From an uncultured Bdellovibrionales bacterium (GTDB lineage: Bacteria; Bdellovibrionota; Bdellovibrionia; Bdellovibrionales; UBA1609): a stretch of DNA of 64,000 nt. The notes under the pieces were generated by a model. The model searched no databases. It worked only from the letters and a program-made list of their open reading frames with translations, and was not told the origin of the DNA. Each line of letters opens with the position of its first letter. The stretch's first letter is position 1. The translations under genes were made by a program, and so were the position numbers. Location of the stretch: positions 1 to 64,000 of the forward strand of contig CAILEP010000007.1 in the NCBI GenBank assembly GCA_903833275.1, written 5' to 3'. Positions 27,671-37,404 of the stretch are shown one piece after another.

Positions 27671-29761
27671 TTGACTGAGAATGATACCGTGAAACGCAAA
27701 CGAAAATTTAAAATTGTTAGCGACTATAAGCCTATGGGTGATCAACCTGCGGCGATTGCCCAAATTCTTGAGCATTTTAATCAGGGTATGACCCAGCAGA
27801 CCCTGTTGGGTGTCACGGGTTCAGGCAAGACCTTTACCATGGCCAATGTGATCGAGAAACTAGGCCAACCCACGTTAATATTGGCGCCCAATAAAACTCT
27901 GGCCGCGCAGCTCTATGTTGAGATGAAAGAGTTGTTTCCGGGTAATGCGGTCGAGTATTTCGTTTCGTATTACGATTATTACCAGCCCGAAGCCTTTATA
28001 CCTTCGACCAATACTTTTATTGAAAAAGATTCGGCGATCAACGAGCAGATTGATCTGATGCGCCACTCGGCAACTCGGTCACTTTTTTCTCGCAACGACG
28101 TCATTATCGTTAGTTCGGTGTCATGTATTTACGGTATCGGAAGTGCTGAAGAATATGAAAGTATGACCATCGAGCTCAAAGCCAATTCTAAAATGAAGCG
28201 CGATGATCTGTTGCGAGAACTTGTCAAAATTCAGTATCGCCGCAAAGACATCGATTTTCATCGCGGCACATTTCGAGTGCGCGGCGATACGGTTGAAGTC
28301 CACCCAGCCTATGAAGAAAACCGTGTTGTTCGTATAGAATTTTTCGGTGATTTTATTGAGCGCTTGAGCTGGGTTGACCCGCTGACCGGCGTGCATATTG
28401 ATTCGCTGGATGAAATCGAAATATTTCCGGGTAGTCATTATGTGACCTCTGAGCAGAGAGTGAAGGGGGCGATTGATACCATTCGCGAAGAGTTGCGCGA
28501 GCGGATTCAGTATTACCGCGACAGTATTTTGAATAACGAAGCCGAGCGAATTGAGCAACGCACCATGCTCGATCTCGAAATGCTTTCAGAGATGGGTTTT
28601 TGCCCAGGCATTGAGAATTATTCGAGACATTTAACGGGGCGGAGCGCGGGCGAGCCCCCTCCGACTCTGATCGAGTATTTTCCGCCAGAATTTTTAATGA
28701 TTATCGATGAGAGCCATATTACTGTGCCACAAATTGGCGGTATGTATCGCGGTGATCGTGCGCGCAAGCAGACGCTTGTGCAGTTTGGTTTTCGATTGCC
28801 CTCAGCGCTTGATAATCGACCGCTTAATTTTCAAGAATTCGAGAAGTTGATGAAGCGGGTTGTCTATGTGTCGGCAACCCCGGCTGACTATGAGCTGAAA
28901 AGAAGCGATGGCTTGGTTGTCGAGCAAATCATTCGGCCGACCGGCTTGCTTGACCCCGTCGTCGAAGTGCGGCCGGTGGCCCACCAGGTTGACGATCTCT
29001 TGGCCGAAATTCGCAAGCGCGTGGTAAAAAAAGAACGCGTTCTGATTACAACATTGACCAAGCGCTCGGCTGAAGATTTGACTGAGTACTATGAGACCTT
29101 GGGTATCAAAGTTAAGTATTTACATTCTGACATTCACACACTTCAGCGCACTGAAATACTGCGTGATTTGCGGCTCGGGGTTTTTGACGTTCTGATTGGC
29201 ATTAACTTATTGCGCGAGGGCCTCGACCTGCCTGAGGTGAGCTTGGTGGCGATTACGGACGCCGACAAAGAGGGTTTTTTGCGATCAGCGCGATCGTTAA
29301 CGCAGACCATTGGGCGCGCAGCCAGAAACTCGAACGGGCTTGTGATCTTATATGCAGATCGCATTACAGACTCGATGACCAAGGCCATGAGTGAGACCAG
29401 TCGTCGGCGTGCGATTCAAGAAGAGTACAATAAGAAGAACGGAATTACTCCGCAGACAATTATTAAAAAAATTCAGGGCGATTTGTCAGAGGTTTATGGT
29501 TACGAGCGGCTCGATGAAAAAATTAAAGGCGTTAAGATCAAGATTTCTTCGCAACTTGAAAAATACAAAGACGACCCAGATGGCTTGAAAAAAGAAATTG
29601 AGAAACTGCGGGCTCAGATGAAAAAGCTCGCTTCGTCTTTGCAGTTCGAAGAGGCAGCAAGTGTGCGAGATGAAATAAAACGTCTCGAGCTTGTCGAGTT
29701 GAGAATGCGTGACGGCGAAGTCGACGAGATCAATCAACAGGTTGTCGATGGCACAGAGTGA
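27671..29761 (+). CDS. uvrB: UvrABC excinuclease subunit B
   Basis: UvrB verifies DNA damage and loads UvrC. Motifs include Walker [15 protein letters not shown] near residue 47, the beta-hairpin [13 protein letters not shown] near 97, the DESH box, the QTIGRAARN motif and a C-terminal UVR domain ([21 protein letters not shown]). The TTG at 27671 opens the frame; the GTG at 27689 ([19 protein letters not shown]) fits family length better and may be the real start. Ten bases separate it from cysS, and it overlaps uvrC by 14 bases. Confidence 0.96.
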   Translation: MTENDTVKRKRKFKIVSDYKPMGDQPAAIAQILEHFNQGMTQQTLLGVTGSGKTFTMANVIEKLGQPTLILAPNKTLAAQLYVEMKELFPGNAVEYFVSYYDYYQPEAFIPSTNTFIEKDSAINEQIDLMRHSATRSLFSRNDVIIVSSVSCIYGIGSAEEYESMTIELKANSKMKRDDLLRELVKIQYRRKDIDFHRGTFRVRGDTVEVHPAYEENRVVRIEFFGDFIERLSWVDPLTGVHIDSLDEIEIFPGSHYVTSEQRVKGAIDTIREELRERIQYYRDSILNNEAERIEQRTMLDLEMLSEMGFCPGIENYSRHLTGRSAGEPPPTLIEYFPPEFLMIIDESHITVPQIGGMYRGDRARKQTLVQFGFRLPSALDNRPLNFQEFEKLMKRVVYVSATPADYELKRSDGLVVEQIIRPTGLLDPVVEVRPVAHQVDDLLAEIRKRVVKKERVLITTLTKRSAEDLTEYYETLGIKVKYLHSDIHTLQRTEILRDLRLGVFDVLIGINLLREGLDLPEVSLVAITDADKEGFLRSARSLTQTIGRAARNSNGLVILYADRITDSMTKAMSETSRRRAIQEEYNKKNGITPQTIIKKIQGDLSEVYGYERLDEKIKGVKIKISSQLEKYKDDPDGLKKEIEKLRAQMKKLASSLQFEEAASVRDEIKRLELVELRMRDGEVDEINQQVVDGTE

Positions 29762-31619
29762 TCGAATTGAAACTCTTAAAGCCAGGGTAAAAGAGCTGCC
29801 CAATGAGCCTGGCGTTTATTTAATGAAGGCTCAGGCTGAAAAAATCGTCTACGTTGGTAAGGCCAAAGATCTTCGCGCTCGCGTGCGCTCGTATTTTCAA
29901 GATTCAAAAAGCATCAGCGTTAAGACGCAGTATCTGGTCGCGCAGATTCAGCACATTGATTATATTATTACCAAGACCGAAGTTGAAGCTTTTCTACTTG
30001 AAGCTTCGTTAATTAAAAAACACAAACCGCGCTATAATATTCGGCTAAAAGATGACAAGGCCTACCCGTATATTCAATGTAGTTTGAATGATGACTTCCC
30101 GCGGTTTTACATTCAAAGGCGAGTGAAGCCCGATGGCTCTATGTATTTTGGGCCATACACTTCGGGCATGTACGTGCGCGAGACGATTCGATTTTTAAAC
30201 CGTACTTTTCACGTTCGGGATTGCACTGACGGTTTTATGAAATCTCGAAAGCGCCCCTGCCTGACTCATCAAATCGGTCGGTGCCCGGCCCCGTGCGTGA
30301 AATTGATTGCTAAGGCTGAATACTCTGTTGATGTCGATAGTGCGATTGATTTTCTCAAAGGCCGCGACAAAAAAGTGGTATCTGAGTTGACCAAGAAAAT
30401 GAAAGAGGCCTCAAAGCTAGAGCGCTTTGAGGCTGCGGGCAAATTGCGAGATAGCATTCAGGCCGTGGCCGCCATTTTAGAAAAACAGATCGTCGTTAGT
30501 ACTAAAGAGGATATTGATCAGGACGTGATTGCCTACTTCGGTGATGATCGCGGCACTCTCGTTGAAACCCTGCATATTCGGTCGGGGCGGGTGATCGGCA
30601 ATCGTTTTCAATTTTTGCCGAAACTCAATTGCAATTCGCCAGAAGAAGACCCTAAAGAGTGGCTGACATCATTTATGAATCAGTACTACAGCGAAAACGT
30701 CGTGCCGGACCAGATTATTTTGCCAGTGGATTTGAGTGGCGATATTCATAAGCTTTTTCGTGAAGTGTTTCGCGAGCGAAAGCAAAAGGCGGCGCAATTC
30801 GTTCATGCTCACGATCGCGAGCAAAAGAAATTATTTGAAATGGCGCTTAAGAATGCCGAGAGCCATTTTAGCGATTATGTAAATAAGCAAACCAATATGG
30901 CGCGTATTCTTGAAGAGATCCAGGCGAAGTTTCACCTGAAGCAGGCGCCGCTTCGTATTGAGTGTTATGATATTTCAAATTTTCAGGGTGAAGAGTCGGT
31001 CGCTTCGCAGGTGGTTTTTGAAGATGGTCAGCCGAAGCGCGATGATTATCGCAAATACAAGATTCGCACAGTTCAAGGCTCGAATGATTTTGCCAGCATG
31101 AAAGAGGTGCTTGAACGTCGGCTGAAGCACACCGAATACGATGACCCTCAGCTGATTGTCATAGACGGCGGCAAAGGGCAGTTGGGGATGGCTCTGAAGG
31201 CCCTTAAGGAGCTCGGTAGAGAAGAGATCCCGTGTGTAGGTATGGCGAAGGCTCGCGCCGAGGGTGATTTTAGCCAAAGTGAGGTTTCACATACTGACGA
31301 GAGATTCTTTTTGCCGGGTCGATCTAACCCGGTGTTGTTTCATCGCAATAGTGATGCGCTGAAGGTTTTGGTGGCGTTACGTGATGAGGCCCATCGTTTC
31401 GCCATAACGTTTCACCGTAAATTGCGCGATCAGAAAATGTTCGCCAGTGCTCTCGATGGTATTGAGGGTTTGGGTGAGAAGAGAAAGATCGCTTTGCTTA
31501 AGCATTTTGGTACGGTCGATGCGATCGCGGCAGCAAATATAAGCGAAATCGCCGACGTAAAGGGTATCAACATTAAAGTGGCCGAGAACGTCAAGGCCGC
31601 TCTAGAGAAACTGACGTAG
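29748..31619 (+). CDS. uvrC: UvrABC excinuclease subunit C
   Basis: UvrC makes the dual incisions in nucleotide excision repair. The ATG at 29748 gives [26 protein letters not shown], the family start. The GIY-YIG nuclease (residues 18-100, with GVYLM and [14 protein letters not shown]) is followed by a Cys cluster ([15 protein letters not shown]), a UVR motif, the RNase H-like nuclease ([11 protein letters not shown]) and HhH at the end. Length 623. It overlaps uvrB, so the two are co-translated. Confidence 0.96.
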   Translation: MAQSDRIETLKARVKELPNEPGVYLMKAQAEKIVYVGKAKDLRARVRSYFQDSKSISVKTQYLVAQIQHIDYIITKTEVEAFLLEASLIKKHKPRYNIRLKDDKAYPYIQCSLNDDFPRFYIQRRVKPDGSMYFGPYTSGMYVRETIRFLNRTFHVRDCTDGFMKSRKRPCLTHQIGRCPAPCVKLIAKAEYSVDVDSAIDFLKGRDKKVVSELTKKMKEASKLERFEAAGKLRDSIQAVAAILEKQIVVSTKEDIDQDVIAYFGDDRGTLVETLHIRSGRVIGNRFQFLPKLNCNSPEEDPKEWLTSFMNQYYSENVVPDQIILPVDLSGDIHKLFREVFRERKQKAAQFVHAHDREQKKLFEMALKNAESHFSDYVNKQTNMARILEEIQAKFHLKQAPLRIECYDISNFQGEESVASQVVFEDGQPKRDDYRKYKIRTVQGSNDFASMKEVLERRLKHTEYDDPQLIVIDGGKGQLGMALKALKELGREEIPCVGMAKARAEGDFSQSEVSHTDERFFLPGRSNPVLFHRNSDALKVLVALRDEAHRFAITFHRKLRDQKMFASALDGIEGLGEKRKIALLKHFGTVDAIAAANISEIADVKGINIKVAENVKAALEKLT

Positions 31620-31626
31620 TTTAAAA

Positions 31627-31881
31627 TTACTGTAAATGGTGAGAGTTGTCTTTTGTGCGAATCTTGCACGCCTCACAGTGAGCTTCTTCTTTCACTGATC
31701 CGTGCACAAAATTCGTAACGTGAGTGTAGAGCAGTTCGGTGCCACAAAGTGGGCATTCGTTGTACTCCTGCATAAACCGCTCAAGCGGAGTGGCATCACG
31801 AAAATGCGTCTTGAGATTGACGTCAATTGTCGCAATTACGTTGTCGAGTGCTAGGGGCTGCTTCTGTTTATGTGTGGCCAT
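31627..31881 (-). CDS. small zinc-ribbon protein
   Basis: The ATG at 31881 follows AAGGAGCC; an upstream in-frame start would add nine residues. The 84-residue protein has two CxxC pairs, CPLCG near residue 47 and CEAC near residue 70, which should bind one zinc. The C-terminal NSHHLQ is His-rich. It resembles small zinc-ribbon regulators or nucleic-acid binders, but no family is named. It is convergent with uvrC and divergent from 31991. Confidence 0.7.
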   Translation of the reverse strand: MATHKQKQPLALDNVIATIDVNLKTHFRDATPLERFMQEYNECPLCGTELLYTHVTNFVHGSVKEEAHCEACKIRTKDNSHHLQ

Positions 31882-31960
31882 AATGGCTCCTTGTGCTGTG
31901 CGCAACATCCTGTCGCGCTCTGTACCGTCTGCGGGCTTGCATGATCTATCGGCTAAACAC

Positions 31961-31975
31961 GTTTCAACTTGAGAC
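31961..31975. repeat. degenerate copy of the GTCTCA/TGAGAC palindrome
   Basis: GTTTCAACTTGAGAC lies 15 bases before the GTG start at 31991 in a divergent promoter region. Its half-sites match the 15-mer at 19843, with three changes. Confidence 0.35.
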
Positions 31976-31990
31976 GGTTGACCCCTTGAA

Positions 31991-32461
31991 GTGGCTAAAT
32001 TAGACTTTGGCCATGTTTTCTTAGGGGTACGTGTGCGACTAGGCGAAGGTCCGGCTCATATATTTTATCTAAACGAAGTACTCGGTGCGCGCGGCTACGT
32101 TGAAACGAATTCAACCAGCGCGGCCGTCACCGCGGGCCCAGGGGCGAAGTTGGCGGTATGCGTTTATATCGCGCAACCAGCAAGTGCTGCTGAAAATGAA
32201 GTCATACTAAAAATGTTGTCGGCTATTTCAATTTCGCCGGGCGAAGTGCTTTGGCAGATTGGCGAGTTCAATCCAGTTCAAGTTCAAGAAGCCAAAGTAA
32301 CTTTTGGATTGCGTTTCGGCGATGGGCCCATTGAAGCCAACGGCCTGAAATTTTTTGAATTACCGAGTCTTTCAGATATTTTGGGGGTCGAGACCAGTGG
32401 CGCGGCAAAGAAGCTTGCCTGGCAACAGCTGAAACTATTGCGCCAAGAGATGGATGCATGA
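31991..32461 (+). CDS. hypothetical protein of the NfeD/slipin operon
   Basis: A 156-residue soluble protein starting at GTG. It is rich in Gly, Val and Ala with alternating strands (HVFLGVRVRLGEGPAHIFYLNEVLG) and has no signal peptide. Its stop overlaps the nfeD start as ATGA, so it is translationally coupled to the membrane protease. No family is recognised. Context suggests a role with the protease or slipin. A palindromic site lies just upstream. Confidence 0.6.
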   Translation: MAKLDFGHVFLGVRVRLGEGPAHIFYLNEVLGARGYVETNSTSAAVTAGPGAKLAVCVYIAQPASAAENEVILKMLSAISISPGEVLWQIGEFNPVQVQEAKVTFGLRFGDGPIEANGLKFFELPSLSDILGVETSGAAKKLAWQQLKLLRQEMDA

Positions 32462-33831
32462 AAAAATTGATGCAGCTAAAAAAGCGAATTGTTCAAGCCG
32501 TTGCGATTGCGTCAGTTGTTCTGGGCGTGGCGATGTTGGTTGGGGCGCAAGCCGCCGACAACAAAGAGAGCGATTCGGCACCAACTGCACCTGCAGAAAA
32601 ATCGGTAAAGTCTGAAAAGTGCATTGTTGAGGCTGTTCTTGATAATACAATCGGGCTTGCGAGCCTTGATTTTGTAAAGCGCGCGAAAAAGAGAGTTGAA
32701 AGCCATGGCTGCGGTTCAGTGCTGATGCTGATAAATACCCCGGGTGGCAATTTGCAGACGACGCGTCTGATTGTCGAAGAGATTTTAAATTCACGCGTGC
32801 CTTTTCTTTGTCTCGTTTACCCGGCGGGTGCTCATGCCGGTAGTGCGGGTGCAATAATTCTTGAAGCTTGTCATTTAACAGGCGCGGTCGGGGCCACCAA
32901 CATAGGTGCGGCCACGCCGATATCAGAAGGCGGCGACAATATTCAGGCCGATTTGCGAAAGAAGATTTTGAACGACACCACGGCCTGGCTCGAGTCGATT
33001 GTTAAAACGCGCGGACGCAGTCAAAAGTTTGCTCATGATATTATTACTGAAGCCAAGGCGGTATCGGCTCAAGAGGCTTTTGAGTTGAAGGCCATCGATT
33101 TTGTTGGTGATTCAAAGGCCGAGTTTATAAAATTTGCTGCCGGTCGAACGGTTAAAGTCGATGAGAACCTAGAAATGAAAATTTCAGTCGGCCCAATCGT
33201 AGTTCTCGATCAAGATCTTCGTTTTCGTACCATGGATCTGCTCATGAACCCGCAGTTTGCCTATATGTTAATGATGGGCAGCCTTGCGCTGCTTTATTTT
33301 GAGGTCACTCACCCCGGGATGGTCGCGCCAGGTGTTGTCGGTGGCATTGGTCTTATTCTCTCGCTCATTAGTTTGCACATGCTTGATGCCACCTGGGGCG
33401 CCGTACTTTTGATTTTAATCGGCATTGGGCTTCTCGTCGCCGAGGCCTTCATCGCGGGCTTTGGTATTATTGGGTTTGGCGGGGTCGTTGCCTTTTTTAT
33501 TGGCAGTCTTTTTCTTTTTGACCCTGAGTCGACGGGTTACGCCTTGCCGATGATTTTGATTATCCCCACCGTCCTTACGGTGGGCGCCGTTATGCTGGGC
33601 ATTGCCTATCTAGCTTTTTCGGCCCGCAAACGAAAGCGCCGTACAGGTTTTGATGGCCTGGTCGGCCAATTTGGCAAAGTAACCGAAGTGCAGCCGGGCG
33701 ATGGGCGCTACGGTTACGTCGAAGTTGCTGGCGAGCTTTGGAAGTGCACGAGCGATATTGCGCTGAGAACTGGTGAGCGAGTCAAAATCACCGGCCATCA
33801 GGGTTTTACTTTGGATGTAAAAGCAAATTAG
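32458..33831 (+). CDS. NfeD-type membrane-bound ClpP-class serine protease
   Basis: 457 residues. A signal/anchor (residues 1-32) precedes a ClpP-like domain with VLMLINTPGGNLQTT and the nucleophile Ser in HAGSAGAIILEACH near residue 127. Four to five membrane helices (about 260-380) follow, then a C-terminal OB-fold NfeD domain. Long NfeD proteins cleave membrane protein tails and pair with a stomatin/slipin, which is the next gene. The start overlaps the previous gene by four bases. Confidence 0.92.
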   Translation: MKKLMQLKKRIVQAVAIASVVLGVAMLVGAQAADNKESDSAPTAPAEKSVKSEKCIVEAVLDNTIGLASLDFVKRAKKRVESHGCGSVLMLINTPGGNLQTTRLIVEEILNSRVPFLCLVYPAGAHAGSAGAIILEACHLTGAVGATNIGAATPISEGGDNIQADLRKKILNDTTAWLESIVKTRGRSQKFAHDIITEAKAVSAQEAFELKAIDFVGDSKAEFIKFAAGRTVKVDENLEMKISVGPIVVLDQDLRFRTMDLLMNPQFAYMLMMGSLALLYFEVTHPGMVAPGVVGGIGLILSLISLHMLDATWGAVLLILIGIGLLVAEAFIAGFGIIGFGGVVAFFIGSLFLFDPESTGYALPMILIIPTVLTVGAVMLGIAYLAFSARKRKRRTGFDGLVGQFGKVTEVQPGDGRYGYVEVAGELWKCTSDIALRTGERVKITGHQGFTLDVKAN

Positions 33832-33875
33832 AATTAAAGCCACCAATGTAATGGTAACGTAAGGAGTATTTTTTC

Positions 33876-34625
33876 ATGGGCCCCATACTTTTTCTCGTCG
33901 TTCTCGGTATCTTTCTTCTGTTTTCATCTTTCAAAGTTTTGTCTGAGTGGGAGCGCGCCGTCATTCTGCGTTTTGGTCGCTCGATGGGTATTCGCGGCCC
34001 TGGTATTATAATTTTGATTCCGATGGTTGAGCGAATGTACCGCATCGACACGCGAACGATCGCGATGGATGTGCCTCCGCAGGACGTGATCACTCGCGAC
34101 AACGTGACGTTAAAAGTGAATGCCGTGATTTACTTTCGTGTCGTTGGCCCAGAAGATGCGGTGACCAAAGTTGAAGATTACTATTTTGCCACAGGCCAGC
34201 TTTCGCAAACAGGCCTGCGTTCAGTGCTTGGTCAATTTACCCTTGATGACCTGCTGTCAAATCGCGACCGAATCAATCACACCTTGCAAGCGAATCTTGA
34301 TAAGTCGACCGAGCCTTGGGGCGTGAAAATCACCTCTGTTGAGGTGAAACAAATTGATTTGCCAAAAGAAATGCAAAGAGCCATGGCCCGTGAAGCTGAG
34401 GCTGAGCGTGAACGCCGAGCTAAAATTATTAGTGCCGAAGGCGAGTTAATGCGCTCTGAAAAACTCGCGCAAGCCGCGGACAGGCTCGCCAATTCTCCGA
34501 CGGCCATCCAGCTCGCTTATTTGCAGGCCATGGGTGAGATCCAAAAAGAAGGTAAAAACACAATTATCTTTCCGCTGCCCATAGACTTCTTAGCTGGGTT
34601 TATTAATAATAAACCCAAGCAATAG
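33876..34625 (+). CDS. slipin (stomatin/prohibitin-like, SPFH family)
   Basis: 249 residues. An N-terminal membrane hairpin (LFLVVLGIFLLFSSF) is followed by an SPFH/band-7 domain (EWERAVILRFGRSMGIRGPGIIILIP) and a charged helical tail. EITSVEVKQIDLP-type sequences are typical of slipins. A TAAGGAG ribosome-binding site is nine bases upstream. It forms membrane-associated oligomers and is the usual partner of the upstream NfeD protease. Confidence 0.93.
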   Translation: MGPILFLVVLGIFLLFSSFKVLSEWERAVILRFGRSMGIRGPGIIILIPMVERMYRIDTRTIAMDVPPQDVITRDNVTLKVNAVIYFRVVGPEDAVTKVEDYYFATGQLSQTGLRSVLGQFTLDDLLSNRDRINHTLQANLDKSTEPWGVKITSVEVKQIDLPKEMQRAMAREAEAERERRAKIISAEGELMRSEKLAQAADRLANSPTAIQLAYLQAMGEIQKEGKNTIIFPLPIDFLAGFINNKPKQ

Positions 34626-34714
34626 CGACATGAATCGTCGTTATTGAACGGTTATGACTTATCGATCATAGAAGATCGAGAGAGATCGTAATTGTCAGTC
34701 TCCAAGGAGGGAGG

Positions 34715-35956
34715 GTGGCTTTTGCAAAAGGCGTTCGCGCCTTTTTTATTTTTACAGGCCTTTGTCTTGCGAGCGCCGTCAATGGCGCAGAGGCCATTGG
34801 TTTAAAATCGGATGCCCCGCCCATTCGTGTGCGCACCTCACACAATCAAAAATTGGTTCTCGTTTCTGGCTTTGGTTTGCGAATTAACGGCGAAGAAATT
34901 TTGAAAACCAATTTACCTAAGAAATTTTCATTTCGAGTGAGTGCAGAAGCGACAGGTTGGAGCATTGATTTGGGTCGAGACGGTCATAAGGTTCAACCGG
35001 TTCATCTCACGTCGGATGAAGTAGAAGTCGTCGGTGACAACTTAACAGTCAACGGCCAGCCAACTGCAGATCGCTTTATTTTGATTAAGAATTCGCACGC
35101 CGTGGCCAAAGGTCAACGCGGGCCTGCAAGTGGTTTGCGCTTTGATGTCGTGTCAGTGCTCGCGCTAGACGACTATCTAAAGGGTGTCGTGCCGAGCGAA
35201 ATGCCATCGCGTTGGCCGCTTGAATCTTTGAAAGCCCAGGTCGTGGCATCGCGATCGTATGCGCTGACAGAAATGAAAGTTCACCAAGGCGAGAGTTTTC
35301 ACCTTGATGATTCGATTCTGCACCAAGTTTTTAATTGGTCGAAATTTCTTGGCGCGAGCCAGGTCGAACAAGAGCGCATCAATAAAGCCATTAACGAAAC
35401 AAGTGACGAAATTCTGGCAGATCGAAGTGGCGGCCCCTATCGGGCTTATTTTCATTCGGATTGTGGTGGGCACACCGAAGAGCCATCTGCGGTCTGGGGT
35501 GGGGCCCATAAGAACGGCACCGTGGCCGATCAGCATTGTGCACTCAACGCCAAGGGGCAATGGGCTGAAGAGATTCGTCGCGAAGAGTTTAGTCGCTTGG
35601 TAGCCCAATATTTTAATCTGCGAGAATCAGTCGAAGTGACAAGTTTAAGCGTAGGGGCGCTGAGTGCTTCAGGGCGAGTTCAAAACCTGGTGCTTGCATT
35701 AAATGATTCAGGCCAAACACAAAAGCGGGTTTTAACCTCACAGGCCCTTCGTCAAATATTCGGCTTTACGCGCATAAAGAGTGCGAATTTTCATTTCGAT
35801 TTAGATTCAACGCGAGTTAAATTTTCGGGTCGGGGCAGCGGGCACGGTGTTGGGCTTTGCCAACAAGGGGCTAAGTATATGGCCCTGACAGGTTCAGATT
35901 ATCGCGCGATTTTGAAGCGCTATTATCCCGCCGCCCAATTGGCACATAGATTGTAA
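34715..35956 (+). CDS. SpoIID/LytB-domain peptidoglycan lytic protein
   Basis: A GTG start follows AAGGAGGGAGG. The N-terminus has a signal peptide. The SpoIID domain is clear: ALDDYLKGVVPSEMPSRWPLESLKAQVVASRSYAL, HSDCGGHTEEPSAVWGG and GRGSGHGVGLCQQGAKYMALTG. The Glu in PSEMP fits the catalytic acid of SpoIID transglycosylases. Length 413. It likely trims denuded glycan strands in the periplasm; such proteins also occur in non-sporulating Gram-negatives. Confidence 0.9.
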   Translation: MAFAKGVRAFFIFTGLCLASAVNGAEAIGLKSDAPPIRVRTSHNQKLVLVSGFGLRINGEEILKTNLPKKFSFRVSAEATGWSIDLGRDGHKVQPVHLTSDEVEVVGDNLTVNGQPTADRFILIKNSHAVAKGQRGPASGLRFDVVSVLALDDYLKGVVPSEMPSRWPLESLKAQVVASRSYALTEMKVHQGESFHLDDSILHQVFNWSKFLGASQVEQERINKAINETSDEILADRSGGPYRAYFHSDCGGHTEEPSAVWGGAHKNGTVADQHCALNAKGQWAEEIRREEFSRLVAQYFNLRESVEVTSLSVGALSASGRVQNLVLALNDSGQTQKRVLTSQALRQIFGFTRIKSANFHFDLDSTRVKFSGRGSGHGVGLCQQGAKYMALTGSDYRAILKRYYPAAQLAHRL

Positions 35957-35968
35957 TCACCTTAAAGC

Positions 35969-36808
35969 ATGATGCTGAAGATTTTGCGAAAACGAAAATA
36001 CTCGTTTGCCGTGGTGGCCTATTTGTCGACCTTTTTGACGACTGGCTGCCAATTTTTGTTAGCGTCTATTGCTGGCTTAGCGTTTATTGCCGGGTCATCG
36101 TTGATTGGCAGTTCACCATTGGCCAATGCGGCCGCACGTGGCGGTGATAGTGATTATTTTAAACCCACTGCGCCTAGAGTTTATGAGTGCGTTAATCTTT
36201 TAAAAGACGACCATTCAAAAGTTGAATTCGATAGGTCTGGCAGAGTGGTGAATCTCACCCGCGGTGAAAAGGGTATTAATGAACAATACTATCGTACCAA
36301 TCGAAATTTAGGGTTAGTGGCCAATGAGCATTTTATAAAAGCTGAAGAACTACTTGGCTTTATGAAAGGCAAGATTTTAGATGCCGGCACGGGCGATGGC
36401 AAGTTGGTGAGAAATCTTAGAGAGAGAGGCATTGAGGCTATTGGCGTCGACATAGCCTTGAATGCAGAGCAAGAGCAAGACCCCCACATTTTCTCTCGTC
36501 AAGATTTGGCTTTTTTGACCTTTGCCGACAATAGCTTTGATACGATTATCAGCACTCAATCCGTTTTGACCTATGAAACCATCATTTGGAAGTTCAGTCG
36601 AAATGGCGATCATACGATTTTGATTCGCACATTGAATGAACTAAAGCGAGTTTTAAAACCGGGTGGTCGAATGTTAATTTCACCGATTGGTGATCTTGTT
36701 AACTTTAAAGGTGTTTTGGCTAAAGTTGGCGGCCTGCGAATAGAGAGAGAGATTTCTAAAGAATGGATGATGGCATCGGCCTTTGTTTTGGTAAAGGATG
36801 GGCCGTGA
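35969..36808 (+). CDS. SAM-dependent methyltransferase with lipoprotein-like N-terminus
   Basis: Residues 1-55 are basic then hydrophobic and contain the lipobox-like LTTGC near residue 27, followed by a second hydrophobic stretch. The class I methyltransferase fold follows: motif I ILDAGTGDGKLVRNL near residue 135, GVDI for ribose contacts, FADNSFDTIISTQSV and LNELKRVLKPGGRMLISPI. S-adenosylmethionine is cytosolic, so a periplasmic lipoprotein would be odd; the segment may be a membrane hairpin. The substrate is unknown. It follows the SpoIID gene by 12 bases. Confidence 0.8.
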   Translation: MMLKILRKRKYSFAVVAYLSTFLTTGCQFLLASIAGLAFIAGSSLIGSSPLANAAARGGDSDYFKPTAPRVYECVNLLKDDHSKVEFDRSGRVVNLTRGEKGINEQYYRTNRNLGLVANEHFIKAEELLGFMKGKILDAGTGDGKLVRNLRERGIEAIGVDIALNAEQEQDPHIFSRQDLAFLTFADNSFDTIISTQSVLTYETIIWKFSRNGDHTILIRTLNELKRVLKPGGRMLISPIGDLVNFKGVLAKVGGLRIEREISKEWMMASAFVLVKDGP

Positions 36809-36870
36809 GCTGTGCCGGATTATAGATTGAAATGAAGTAAATTTAGTGACCCCTGTGAAGGAGTTTTACG

Positions 36871-37098
36871 ATGAATAAAAAAATAATTTACGCTTTGGTA
36901 ATGATTTCGGCGTTCACTCAGGCGGCACAAGCCGAGGTGTTTAGGTTTGATGCCAAATCACCAAAGTTAATTAATCGCCAAATTTCAGGGCCCTCAACAT
37001 TTTCTATTGAAAATTTCGCAGGCAAAGTTCTATTTTACGAGAGAGCTGCACCTGGGGTAGGTGCGCGGTCAAAAACCACCGGCCAAGAAATCTTGTAA
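36871..37098 (+). CDS. small exported hypothetical protein
   Basis: A strong GAAGGAG precedes the ATG. A signal peptide ends near AQA, leaving about 56 mature residues with basic and Gly-rich parts. No Cys or motif is seen. It is followed by a palindrome-rich intergenic region. The clear ribosome-binding site and signal support a real gene. Confidence 0.55.
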   Translation: MNKKIIYALVMISAFTQAAQAEVFRFDAKSPKLINRQISGPSTFSIENFAGKVLFYERAAPGVGARSKTTGQEIL

Positions 37099-37126
37099 AA
37101 GCCTATTGGGCGGCACCGACTCGGGC

Positions 37127-37141
37127 GTCTCAAAATGAGAC
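37127..37141. repeat. perfect palindromic 15-mer GTCTCAAAATGAGAC
   Basis: This is the exact reverse complement of the 15-mer at 19843-19857. It lies 14 bases before the 40-bp palindrome. Confidence 0.65.
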
Positions 37142-37155
37142 GACCCATTTGCCCC

Positions 37156-37195
37156 CTCCAAAACTTGTAAAGGTATACCTTTACAAGTTTTGGAG
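37156..37195. repeat. 40-bp perfect palindrome with no spacer
   Basis: Arms 37156-37175 and 37176-37195 are exact reverse complements, starting CTCCAAAACTTG and centred on GGTATACC. It could extrude as a cruciform, bind a dimeric regulator, or act as a bidirectional terminator (a T-run is lacking). An assembly fold-back is an alternative to exclude. Confidence 0.8.
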
Positions 37196-37276
37196 TGCCC
37201 AAACCTGAGTAGCCCCGGTGTAAAATAACATGACAATTTACGTCGCTGTTCTTCAAGTTAGACACTTTTCAAAATC

Positions 37277-37291
37277 GTCTCATTTTTAGAC
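37277..37291. repeat. copy of the GTCTCA palindrome family, one mismatch
   Basis: GTCTCATTTTTAGAC differs from the 15-mer at 19843 at one position. It lies 55 bases before the sigma-54-like promoter of the next gene, where an activator could bind. Confidence 0.5.
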
Positions 37292-37345
37292 AGGCACCAT
37301 ATTTCACCCTTAAGTTTCAATAGCTTAGCTCCTGGCACAGGGTTC

Positions 37346-37360
37346 GGCACGACACTTGTA
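37346..37360 (+). promoter_or_regulatory. sigma-54-like promoter upstream of lipoprotein gene
   Basis: GGCAC (37346-37350), five bases, then TTGTA (37356-37360) fit the -24/-12 GGCAC-N5-TTGCA pattern with one change. It is 45 bases before the ATG at 37405. A matching element precedes comM. Confidence 0.5.
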
Positions 37361-37404
37361 ATAGTGATAGGTAAGAGCTCCACCAAACGGAGCAAGGAGA
37401 CCAC

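Larger units (their letters stand above)
37099..37404. other. 306-bp intergenic region rich in palindromes
   Basis: It holds an exact GTCTCA-type palindrome (37127-37141), a 40-bp perfect palindrome (37156-37195), a third GTCTCA-type copy (37277-37291), and a sigma-54-like promoter (37346-37360). No coding sequence was found. Confidence 0.6.
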
